Positions 6,101 to 12,235 of a stretch of 12,235 nt of DNA are shown one piece after another. The notes beneath the pieces are model-generated. The model ran no database searches. It was not told the DNA's origin and was given only the letters and a program-made list of their open reading frames with translations. Made by a program: the position numbers and the translations under genes. Every line of letters starts with the position of its first letter. Positions within the stretch are counted from its first letter, which is position 1. Origin of the DNA: Lachnospiraceae bacterium UBA1755 (GTDB taxonomy: Bacteria; Bacillota; Clostridia; Lachnospirales; Lachnospiraceae); assembly GCA_002314805.1 (NCBI GenBank), contig DCHJ01000084.1:20482-32716 (forward strand), given 5' to 3'.

Positions 6101-9100
6101 GTCGGCGAGACACCGATCGTCTTGGAGGAAGGTGAGTATGAGCATCTGCTTACAGTATCGGGGCTGTCATCAGATACAGATTATGTCGCCAGAGTGCTGG
6201 TTAATTCGGAAGCTCTCAGCGGAGAAAAGAAGAGCCTGACAAAGCAGGAGCTTGAGCTGTCGACTCTAAAGGCTTATCCGACCTGGGATGAGACCAAGAA
6301 GCCGCTGGCACAGTATAACCGTGTCACGGGAGCCTTTGAGGTATACAGACCGATAGTTACGGATAAGGATTCCGGAATACAGAGATACGAATATACTGCA
6401 TACAGACAGAATGAGGATGGTACATGGGCGCTTTACAAGACCCAGTCAGTCGGAACTGATGCATCTGATCCGGTTTCCTTCTATCTGTCTGCAGGAGCAG
6501 AGAATAAGTATAAATTCTCTGTAACAGCAGAGTTTAACGATAATGAGAAGACTGTATTTTACGATCTTGGTGAGAGTGATCCGATATGGTCGGTAGGTTC
6601 CACACTGCCAGGCATAAACTTTGTGGAGACACATACCTTCAACAGCATGGAGGGCGAGATCATCATCAACCTGGATGCATCATCCTCATTGACGATCAAT
6701 CCTACTCATCCTCTGCAGCTGAATATTTATGCCGACGGTGTATATGACAACACTATCACGCTTTATACAAATACGACTGAGGAAAAGGCAGTGGGTGCAT
6801 ACGGATACTCGATATCAAAATTCCCGGCGTCCTATGAGCAGCCGTTTACCAATACTCTTACATTTGATCTAAGCCTATGTGACCTGTATCAGAATACAGA
6901 TTACAGCATTGATATCAAGGGTTACATGAATCTCGGCGACGGGAACGGGAGCCTTTTGAGAGATGTAGGTACAGTCAGATTCCAGACAAGGACTACCAAT
7001 TCCATGACATGTCAGTGGAATGCACTTACTGATGCGCAGAAGGCTGATGCTGAAGTTAAGAAGAGTGCTATTGCGATAAATCTGGCATTGCAGACATCAT
7101 CTACTGAGAAGGATGGCGATAAGGAAGTTAAGACCGCTCAGGGCAGATATGACGAAGAGGAGCTTATCAAGGGCAAGGTCGTACTGCAGCTTTATGCGGG
7201 TCAGAGTACAGAAGGTACACAGAGGGGCTACGCCGAGATATGTCAGGAAGAGGATATGCTCAAGCTCCTCAAGAAGAAGAAGGTAGAGAATCCTCAGACG
7301 CATGATATCACATACGAGGATGACCCTGATTCTCCGGGACTCCTGATACTTGCTTCAAGATTCGGATATGGCGAAGTCCCGCTTGCACAGGGTGATTACA
7401 CCATCAAGGTATCAACGGCAGCCGATGAGACCTACGGAATGCATACGGCTACTGTTCAGGGGCAGAAGACACTCACATATACCAATTTCTATCCGCTTCT
7501 TGCAACGACTAAGGTACTTGCGGCAGCGGCTAAGCCGCCATCACTGTTTCTTGCACCGCAGGCTGCAGTGAAGGTTACGCCTATTCTCAACTCGGAAGCA
7601 GGTGAGTACGGTGAGGCTGTTGATACTAAGCTCGCTGCAGATGCGATAATCGGATATACGGTCGAATCAAAGTATGACAATACAGCCAGACTTGGTGAGA
7701 GCATAACATATTATGCCCTTGAGTATAATACATTCTTTAACTACATTAAGAACAATTCAGCGCGGTATAAGCAAGACCCGGATACATTTGATAAGAAACT
7801 CTGCGATCCTATCGGAAACTACCGTGAGAATTATTCCGGTGCGGAAAAGCTGATGACGGTAACAAGGACCATGCAGAGTGACAGTACCTCAGTACCTAAG
7901 GTTGCAATTCTATTCGATGGTACGAGGACTGAAACGGTTAAGGATGCTTCTGTGACACGTACCTCCAAGGGTTATTATGTATATCATGCTGGCAGTCCGG
8001 AAGGGAAGACCGGAGGCGTCAAGGGCGGCATGAGCAGAGGCTACAGGTATGTATTTGCGTTTACAGTGGAATATAATACCACCGGTCAGGCCGGAGACAC
8101 TCAGATATTCCCGTATGACCATTCAGACTATGATCTGTACAGGGACAGCTACGGTATCGGCTATGTTAACGGAAGTCCGCAGTTTGTGACCTATGCGTAT
8201 GTGCTCAATTCAGGGATAATGGAGGCTCCGCTTACGGATCCGACGATCCATACTTATCTGAAGGAATGTAAGCCGCAGCTTCAAAAGGACAAGAACGGAA
8301 AGTACAGTGCAGATCTTTCTGATTCGTCCGGCAGTGCTGAGCTCAGGTATTACTATACTGATCCGGATAATACGATCAAGACTAATGCCAGGATATCATA
8401 CTATGGCGATGGCAGCGAGACTCCGGCAACGGATACAGTAGGTGAGGCGGATACGTGGAATTCGGTTATGCTTAATTACATAGTCGGCACTAACGGAAGG
8501 CTGATAACACCGCTTATCGATTACTCGGTCTATATACCTGATTATTCTCCCATGCTGCACTATTACTGGGATGAGAACAAGACCGATGAGAGCTATATGA
8601 ATCTGGGTGCTGTATGGGCCGACTGGGACTGGGACTATTATGTGGCTATGAATGGTCTTAAGCCTGTATGCTCGGTAGAGAAGGAAGGTGACAATTATAT
8701 TAAGTTCGTCTTCAAGAACAATGCTAACAGCCAGTTTTTCTGCAGCAGATCTTATGCACTGAGAGTATATCCCAAGAAGGACGGAGAGAGGCTGCGCAAG
8801 GACGGGCAGGACATATCATTCCTGCTGGTTCTCTCACCGACCAGTGATAATTACTACGTTGGAAAGCTTCCTGTTACTGAACTTTCGGATTACAGACGTC
8901 AGAAGCTGACCTTTGATGCAGAGATCATTTATGACAACGGAGATCAGGGCTGGGTTGCGCTGGCTGATGATATGTCTCCCGAAGGCTTTGGTCTAAGATA
9001 CTTGAGCAGAAACAGCACGGATTCAGTCTCCTTTACCTGGCAGAATTATCTTGTAGCGGGTAATGAAGGTAAGCTTATACCTTCCGGAGGACTTTTCGTA

Positions 9101-11362
9101 CACAGGACACAGGATTACTGCCAGACACTGGAGGATACCGTCGGCAAAGCAAAGAGGGTCAAGCCTACCTTTAATTACAGGACCAACGATAAGTCATATT
9201 CAAAATTCCTGTATCCTACTATGTTCGGAATTGATGATTCAGGTGCATCGGCTGAAGTAGGTGACCTCACACCGGCAAAGAGTATCGTTGTGCCGAGAGG
9301 ATCGAGTGTAGCCATGGCGGAAGTCGAAAACGGCGGCGCGGTTGATATTGAGTATATTCTCCCGTCGATCGATTATCAGAAGTATCAGTCGGCGTCAACT
9401 AATATTACACTTAAGGCATTTACGGTAAAGGCAATTACAGAGGCAAAAGCAGCATCCGGCTATGAAGAGGAAGAGATCGCTCATGAGCTCATGTGTGCTG
9501 TATTCTGTACTGATGCTGATGGCTGGAGCAAGGACTGGGCATACGACCTCGGCAACATCGGAAAGGCTGAAAAGGGATACCTTAAGACACTGACTATACT
9601 CATGAAGTCGGACGGTACGATTTACGGCTACAAGGATGACAGCGGCAATGTGATCAGGTATGTCCCCGGAAAGACTGAAGAGCTTTCCGAAGGTCTGCCA
9701 AAGATCGAAGGACTGGAGGGAGAAAAGAACTATTACCTTTCCTTCTACATGGATTTCGTAAGTGAATCAGGCAGTACCGTGCAGAAGATCATTAACGGAC
9801 AGGATAAGCAGGAACAGGGAGAGACGGATACCAGAGCCGTGTATTACGCAAGTACTGCAACAAGGGTGTCGATCACTACAGCTGCAGTAGCATATTCCAA
9901 CGCAAATTATTTCAATAAGTACCTTACTTTCCGTGTCGGACTTTCAAGGTCATATGACGTCGGAATGGAATATGAGATTTACGCAACAAAGGATGAGGCC
10001 GAAAGAGGTATGAAGCCCGAGGAAGGAGAGACAGCAACCGATCCGGCTGTACCGATAATACAGCTCAACAGCGGAACCGAGGCGGAGCTTTGGATCAGCA
10101 GACCGACCGAAGGACAGTATCAGACGGACATTAACCAGAATCTTCTTATGTGTGATCTTTCTCCGTATATTCTGCACGAAAAGGGGCTGACAACACTTTC
10201 GCCAAATACGACATATTATGTGAGGGCGACTGCCGTTGAGAAAGGCTCAACAGCGGAAGTCGGACATACGGTATTCACGTTCAGGATCAGACCGACCAAT
10301 GCATCTACAGTAATCGAAGCCTCAGAAAGGACAGATGTCAGGATCGTATTTGAGGCAACAGTTGATAACGCGCAGAATAAGGTAATGGGATACAGGTTCG
10401 TTGGAGAAACTGTGGCAGATACAGTGCCGGATGAATATGCTCCGATCAATAATAAAGCATTGTATGCCGTAAGATTTACTGATCTGGCAGGAAACCGTAT
10501 AGAAACGGAATATGACAATTATGTATACAGGCTTGACAATGATGACATCAGATACAAATTCGCGCTTGAAGATCTCGCGCCGGAGCAGCAGTACAGACTG
10601 TGCGTATACGGCGTGAGGGATGATGATCTGGACGGACTGTCCAATAAGGTCGATGACATTGGCACAACGTATACATGGGATCAGTTCTTCGGCAAGGATA
10701 AAAATGGCATCAACAGAGTAACTGTTGAGACGGAAGAAGAAGTGACAAGATACAGGGCTGATGAGTTTAATGCCTTTATCAATTCCTTCTGGACGGACGA
10801 AAAGGATGAAGAATCAGGAAATTATCTTGATTCCGCGGCAATGGATGGTATAGAGGCAGGCTTCCTGATGGGTTATCAGACCTTGCAGACAGCTCCTGCT
10901 GGCGGTATCTATATCCCGATCAATGAACAGTACGAATACCCGCTGGCAGACTGGACGATCAATACAAATAATCGCAAGCTGATCCGTATGGATCTGAAGG
11001 ATTCCATAGGTGTTGTAAAGACTGATACAAGCAGCGGACGTGAGCTTCAGGGCTTCAGCAAGATAGTCTGGACGATTACCAATAAGACTACCAAGAAGGT
11101 CTTCTACGGAACCGACGAAGTTGCTTCAGACGGAACTAGCAGCTCAATGTTCCACTATGTATATGTGACCGAGGGCGGAAAGCCGGTGCTGGCAAACGGA
11201 AAGTTCTATTATGAACTCGTGCTGGATCCGGATGTTGAGAGTGAGAAACTGGAAGACGATACAAATTATGACGTGACAGTTCAGGCATATATCGATGCTT
11301 CTTCAGTAGCGGCAGATTATACGTGGAGTTACACTACGGACAAGTTGACCTTTAAGGATTGA
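3110..11362 (+). CDS. Giant collagen-like, FN3-repeat surface protein
   Basis: A 2750-residue, N-terminally anchored extracellular protein. In order: a membrane segment (residues 4-24, Gly4-x3-Gly8-x3-Gly12 spacing); a beta-rich base domain (about 31-258); collagen-like Gly-X-Y blocks at 261-326, 507-524, 550-633 and 660-767; linkers between them, including a helical Lys/Glu/Tyr-rich stretch near 409-455; then about 1980 residues (768-2750) of repeated beta-sandwich, FN3/Ig-like domains. The FN3-like strand motif 'L-x-x-x-T-x-Y-x-[VI]' recurs, for example near 879, 1019, 1259, 2363 and 2714. There is no LPxTG sorting signal, C-terminal membrane helix or visible catalytic motif, so a structural or adhesive role is inferred. 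The start is supported by GAGGTGA four bases upstream and by the immediate membrane segment. The frame is open for 8.25 kb. The next gene follows after 14 bp, so they form an operon. A phage tail fibre is less likely because of the membrane anchor and the absence of phage genes. Confidence 0.85.
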   Translation: MNKGALIGIIAGVAVAAGFTGFAISRTRSAELTLQESGRVLLGNDIDDEKYKEFGEGSKYLLTKSNRVKLMTSDGETGMIPSSSFAVFDSGSSKSFSGAVLLDFNDLKSNFINNYYIPEGMVLNRSEDGYSVDATGGTITFGDNLFKVSDDKYLVQSPSLKVVFSENDIRPVSNFVQVNVTEDKIVCLLTDENLWTTISEDCYIETESGVKVYPITQKIEDDTYKLSVAGLSVAADDNVILTQDQTRKQVVPKFIVDVQDGVDGAQGTAGTNGDSGASGSAGSQGTAGISGTQGSSGVEGSAGTSAAAGAAGATGANGAAGSIGYSGLTAYESALATAMDAYRQFLEDPEAEGILIDDVTDYEDLTAEEWYEAYKEATGYSDYEMITEVGYFIGDESDYYQAFTGSTGNYSTYVKQAEKEYKKAYEKAKKAAYDEAMINVSEEERPTLEEWSKTGFATFEEWSKEKPIEQWYQEYKTESQITEDYDMITKKGVFVGTESEWEAIFNGKTGKTGQTGDEGTEGKKGRSAYEVAQDEGFTGTIEEWYETLKGSDGDDGSEGETGAEGREGTGGTEGDDGKKGTLGDIGETGAEGTKGDEGKNGTAGSNGNQGTNGTNGSNGSGGAIGDKGTEGTAGRTAYQKAVEEGSFSGTEEEWQEMHSGKDGTDGTDGADGTNGNKGQNGVKGAEGTNGTNGNDAEDGENGTNGTEGKEGTNGKGGSNGTGGSTGQEGHAGSNGVEGDTGKEGTDGSSGEEGQAGSNGGTGPNGADAVQKSTLNAAIPVMTFSKWNVGANSLSGTIQVKDTSLMLSQMKNLGQANYPAHVTIYNEATGEEISCITATGSAETNNFFNQVNGRGDMTSFEFAFQTSDDQAYKALGCGALEPDTAYRISVTAYYMSRTEESSDNTIYSREFISRYFYTDSAGAFLAKEKEDINSVTVSSMIAEEFRSSVHSVVVFLLSPEQNDGFDLTAAGSGDYVYKYSIDYESNLITGEAGSESTAVGETPIVLEEGEYEHLLTVSGLSSDTDYVARVLVNSEALSGEKKSLTKQELELSTLKAYPTWDETKKPLAQYNRVTGAFEVYRPIVTDKDSGIQRYEYTAYRQNEDGTWALYKTQSVGTDASDPVSFYLSAGAENKYKFSVTAEFNDNEKTVFYDLGESDPIWSVGSTLPGINFVETHTFNSMEGEIIINLDASSSLTINPTHPLQLNIYADGVYDNTITLYTNTTEEKAVGAYGYSISKFPASYEQPFTNTLTFDLSLCDLYQNTDYSIDIKGYMNLGDGNGSLLRDVGTVRFQTRTTNSMTCQWNALTDAQKADAEVKKSAIAINLALQTSSTEKDGDKEVKTAQGRYDEEELIKGKVVLQLYAGQSTEGTQRGYAEICQEEDMLKLLKKKKVENPQTHDITYEDDPDSPGLLILASRFGYGEVPLAQGDYTIKVSTAADETYGMHTATVQGQKTLTYTNFYPLLATTKVLAAAAKPPSLFLAPQAAVKVTPILNSEAGEYGEAVDTKLAADAIIGYTVESKYDNTARLGESITYYALEYNTFFNYIKNNSARYKQDPDTFDKKLCDPIGNYRENYSGAEKLMTVTRTMQSDSTSVPKVAILFDGTRTETVKDASVTRTSKGYYVYHAGSPEGKTGGVKGGMSRGYRYVFAFTVEYNTTGQAGDTQIFPYDHSDYDLYRDSYGIGYVNGSPQFVTYAYVLNSGIMEAPLTDPTIHTYLKECKPQLQKDKNGKYSADLSDSSGSAELRYYYTDPDNTIKTNARISYYGDGSETPATDTVGEADTWNSVMLNYIVGTNGRLITPLIDYSVYIPDYSPMLHYYWDENKTDESYMNLGAVWADWDWDYYVAMNGLKPVCSVEKEGDNYIKFVFKNNANSQFFCSRSYALRVYPKKDGERLRKDGQDISFLLVLSPTSDNYYVGKLPVTELSDYRRQKLTFDAEIIYDNGDQGWVALADDMSPEGFGLRYLSRNSTDSVSFTWQNYLVAGNEGKLIPSGGLFVHRTQDYCQTLEDTVGKAKRVKPTFNYRTNDKSYSKFLYPTMFGIDDSGASAEVGDLTPAKSIVVPRGSSVAMAEVENGGAVDIEYILPSIDYQKYQSASTNITLKAFTVKAITEAKAASGYEEEEIAHELMCAVFCTDADGWSKDWAYDLGNIGKAEKGYLKTLTILMKSDGTIYGYKDDSGNVIRYVPGKTEELSEGLPKIEGLEGEKNYYLSFYMDFVSESGSTVQKIINGQDKQEQGETDTRAVYYASTATRVSITTAAVAYSNANYFNKYLTFRVGLSRSYDVGMEYEIYATKDEAERGMKPEEGETATDPAVPIIQLNSGTEAELWISRPTEGQYQTDINQNLLMCDLSPYILHEKGLTTLSPNTTYYVRATAVEKGSTAEVGHTVFTFRIRPTNASTVIEASERTDVRIVFEATVDNAQNKVMGYRFVGETVADTVPDEYAPINNKALYAVRFTDLAGNRIETEYDNYVYRLDNDDIRYKFALEDLAPEQQYRLCVYGVRDDDLDGLSNKVDDIGTTYTWDQFFGKDKNGINRVTVETEEEVTRYRADEFNAFINSFWTDEKDEESGNYLDSAAMDGIEAGFLMGYQTLQTAPAGGIYIPINEQYEYPLADWTINTNNRKLIRMDLKDSIGVVKTDTSSGRELQGFSKIVWTITNKTTKKVFYGTDEVASDGTSSSMFHYVYVTEGGKPVLANGKFYYELVLDPDVESEKLEDDTNYDVTVQAYIDASSVAADYTWSYTTDKLTFKD
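3890..4087 (+). repeat. Collagen-like block 1, 22 Gly-X-Y triplets
   Basis: Residues 261-326 of the giant protein are Gly-X-Y triplets with one Ala-Ala-Ala interruption. They are rich in Ala, Ser and Thr and contain no proline. The block joins the base domain to the first linker. Confidence 0.85.
4217..4333 (+). repeat. 40-residue linker module, copy A
   Basis: Residues 370-408 start WYEAYKEATG and contain DYEMIT, then G-Y-F-I-G-x-E-S-x-Y, and end in G-S-T-G. They match copy B (4520-4639) at many positions. The module lies between collagen blocks 1 and 2. Confidence 0.65.
4520..4639 (+). repeat. 40-residue linker module, copy B
   Basis: Residues 471-510 start WYQEYKTESQ and contain DYDMIT, then G-V-F-V-G-x-E-S-x-W, and end in G-K-T-G, where collagen block 2 begins. 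The shared pattern with copy A (WY..YK, DY[ED]MIT, G.[F].G.ES) indicates an internal duplication. Two extra 'EEWSK' motifs lie just before it. Confidence 0.65.
4628..4681 (+). repeat. Collagen-like block 2, 6 triplets
   Basis: Residues 507-524 are six Gly-X-Y triplets (GKT, GKT, GQT, GDE, GTE, GKK), leading straight into a G-R-S-A-Y-E linker. Confidence 0.75.
4682..4756 (+). other. Linker of the G-x-S-A-Y / E-E-W type
   Basis: Residues 525-549 follow the pattern G-R-S-A-Y-E ... G-F-T-G-T-x-E-E-W-Y-x-x-L-K. A short segment of this kind commonly separates Gly-X-Y blocks in Firmicute collagen-like and phage tail-like proteins. It probably acts as a trimerising hinge or spacer (inference). Confidence 0.65.
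4757..5008 (+). repeat. Collagen-like block 3, 28 Gly-X-Y triplets
   Basis: Residues 550-633 are uninterrupted Gly-X-Y triplets without proline. The first half is acidic (GDD, GSE, GET, GAE) with some GKK/GTK, and the second half is Asn/Thr/Ser-rich (GTN, GSN, GNQ). Confidence 0.9.
5009..5086 (+). other. Second G-x-T-A-Y / E-E-W linker
   Basis: Residues 634-659 follow G-R-T-A-Y-Q-K-A ... F-S-G-T-E-E-E-W, the same linker type as at 4682-4756, here one residue longer before the FxGT motif. Confidence 0.65.
5087..5410 (+). repeat. Collagen-like block 4, 36 Gly-X-Y triplets
   Basis: Residues 660-767 form the longest block, with one Ala-Glu-Asp interruption. Thr or Ser often fills X and Asn, Asp or Glu fills Y. 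The only proline of all four blocks is in the penultimate triplet (GPN). The FN3-like region starts directly afterwards. Confidence 0.9.
5411..11362 (+). other. FN3/Ig-like beta-sandwich region of the giant protein
   Basis: Residues 768-2750 are Tyr-, Thr- and Asp-rich with alternating strand patterns. FN3-type 'leucine ... Tyr-x-[VIL]' strand motifs occur near residues 879 (LEPDTAYRIS), 1019 (LSSDTDYVAR), 1259 (LYQNTDYSID), 1425 (LAQGDYTIKV), 2202 (LEGEKNYYLS), 2363 (LSPNTTYYVR), 2489 (LAPEQQYRLC) and 2714 (LEDDTNYDVT). Boundary strands 'FQTRTTNS' and 'FRIRPTNA' also resemble each other. The domains are too diverged to delimit by eye, and the exact count is unknown. They presumably form the distal, ligand-facing part. 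Confidence 0.55.
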
Positions 11363-11376
11363 CGGAGGTTATTACC

Positions 11377-12235
11377 ATGAATAAGTTGAGAAAGCTTTCT
11401 ACAAAAACGAAAATAGTTTTTGCAGCAGTCGCGGCGGTCTCCGGAATACTCTTCGGTATCATGGGCATCATGGTTGGAAAGACTATGATAAGTGAACCGG
11501 ATGATATTGTGGTAAAGGCAGGTACGGTGGTATATGACAATACATATACCCCGATCGAGCTGACTGCAGATGCTGTGATCAGAAAGGGCAAGCTTGGAGA
11601 GTACTACCTGGATGACGGAACGCAGGAGTACGCACTTGGGACGCACACAATGGCATATTCCGGAGACGGAATACAGTTTATCGGAGGCGGATATCGTGTC
11701 GGAGACGACGGGATCATCGAGGAGCTGTCTGACGATATGCAGTTCAATGATTTTACAGAATCCAGTCTGTATAAGCTCGGTGACAGGAAATACATCCTGA
11801 CAGGTCCCCAGATAACCGATACTGATAATTCTATGAACACCAGAAATTATGCGTATGTGGTTATGGATACAGCGGGCAATGCCAAGGTACTGTCTGATTC
11901 AATGAGTCTTAAGACTACAAAGCCGACTACACTGCAGAGCGGTGACATTCAGTTTGAAATAGCCAAAGAGGAGGCCAGAGTTGCGAACCAGAGTGTTAAC
12001 ATGGGAAAGCTGATCGGCACTACCAATACGTATGATTCTTCTTTGGTAAAAGGACTCGATGAAGAGGATACACCGGATGAGATCAAAATTTCTGTAAAAG
12101 GCGGTAACGGCGGAATCGGTGGCGACGGCGGAAGCGGCGGAACCGGTGGAGTCGGCGGTAACGGTGGAATCGGTGGTGACGGCGGAAGCGGCGGTACAGG
12201 CGGTTCCGGAGGAGCAGGCGGTAACGGCGGTAACG
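11377..12235 (+). CDS. Membrane-anchored Gly-Gly-X surface protein, 3' end beyond window
   Basis: The first 286 residues of an open frame that continues past the right edge. A basic start (MNKLRKLSTKTK) precedes a membrane segment at residues 13-34 with GxxxG spacing (Gly23/27, Gly30/34), predicting an outward-facing protein. Residues 40-240 form a beta-rich base domain. Its segment L131-Y-K-L-G-D-R-K-Y-I-L-T-G-P resembles L145-F-K-V-S-D-D-K-Y-L-V-Q-S-P of the giant protein, and the flanking sequences align loosely too. From residue 242 the protein is Gly-Gly-X triplets. The start has GGAGG (11364-11368) eight bases upstream and follows the previous stop by 14 bp, so the two genes are co-transcribed and probably made together. 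No enzyme motif is visible. The most likely role is a second structural or adhesive surface fibre (inference). Confidence 0.8.
   Translation, partial: MNKLRKLSTKTKIVFAAVAAVSGILFGIMGIMVGKTMISEPDDIVVKAGTVVYDNTYTPIELTADAVIRKGKLGEYYLDDGTQEYALGTHTMAYSGDGIQFIGGGYRVGDDGIIEELSDDMQFNDFTESSLYKLGDRKYILTGPQITDTDNSMNTRNYAYVVMDTAGNAKVLSDSMSLKTTKPTTLQSGDIQFEIAKEEARVANQSVNMGKLIGTTNTYDSSLVKGLDEEDTPDEIKISVKGGNGGIGGDGGSGGTGGVGGNGGIGGDGGSGGTGGSGGAGGNGGN
12100..12235 (+). repeat. Gly-Gly-X repeat stalk with 54-bp tandem unit
   Basis: From residue 242 every triplet is Gly-Gly-X. An 18-residue unit (GGNGGIGGDGGSGGTGG plus V or S) occurs twice, at 12100-12153 and 12154-12207, differing mainly at synonymous sites. 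GGA, GGN, GGN follow up to the window edge. X cycles through Asn, Ile, Asp, Ser, Thr, so one hydrophobic residue recurs per 18. The array is cut by the edge and its full length is unknown. Confidence 0.9.

Noticed and set aside
3110..11362. Giant protein as a phage tail fibre
   Set aside because: The linker type also occurs in phage tail proteins, but the N-terminal membrane segment, the partner membrane protein and the lack of any phage gene argue for a cell-surface protein.

Overview
All genes in this window read left to right, each has a recognisable Shine-Dalgarno sequence, and base composition looks moderate. Together with AGA/AGG arginine codons, Gly-X-Y stalks and 'G-x-[ST]-A-Y ... G-T-x-E-E-W' linkers, this points to a Gram-positive-type Firmicute, most likely a clostridial (Lachnospiraceae-like) bacterium. 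That placement is inference. I see no tRNA, rRNA, transposase, integrase or CRISPR array.

Layout. Bases 1-538 are non-coding. They hold a 20-bp tandem repeat cut by the left edge, a stretch that could fold into nested stems (122-261), four 11-bp-phased direct repeats leading into a good sigma-A-type promoter (308-336), and a leader with competing hairpins ending in a textbook intrinsic terminator (413-451). After that comes a two-gene operon (539-2747) of exported transglutaminase-fold proteins. The first has a signal peptide, the second is a lipoprotein. Each keeps a Cys-His-Asp triad, and the genes overlap by 14 bp.

Bases 2748-3109 are intergenic, with an AT-rich UP-like block, an inverted repeat and an extended -10 promoter, followed by a leader of about 145 nt. 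This promoter faces a single 8.25-kb gene (3110-11362) for a 2750-residue surface protein. Its parts are an N-terminal membrane segment, a beta-rich base domain, four collagen-like Gly-X-Y blocks separated by short linkers, and about 2000 residues of repeated FN3/Ig-like domains. Fourteen bases after its stop, behind a strong ribosome binding site, a second N-terminally anchored protein begins (11377 to beyond the right edge). Its base domain resembles that of the giant protein, but its stalk is built of Gly-Gly-X triplets.

How the parts may work together (inference). The last two genes look like a pair of outward-pointing fibres on a related membrane-anchored base, one with a collagen-like stalk and one with a polyglycine-II-like stalk. 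The two exported transglutaminase-fold proteins next door are plausible partners for trimming, cross-linking or remodelling these fibres or the cell wall. I do not know of a described system with this exact combination. It is the most interesting content of the window.
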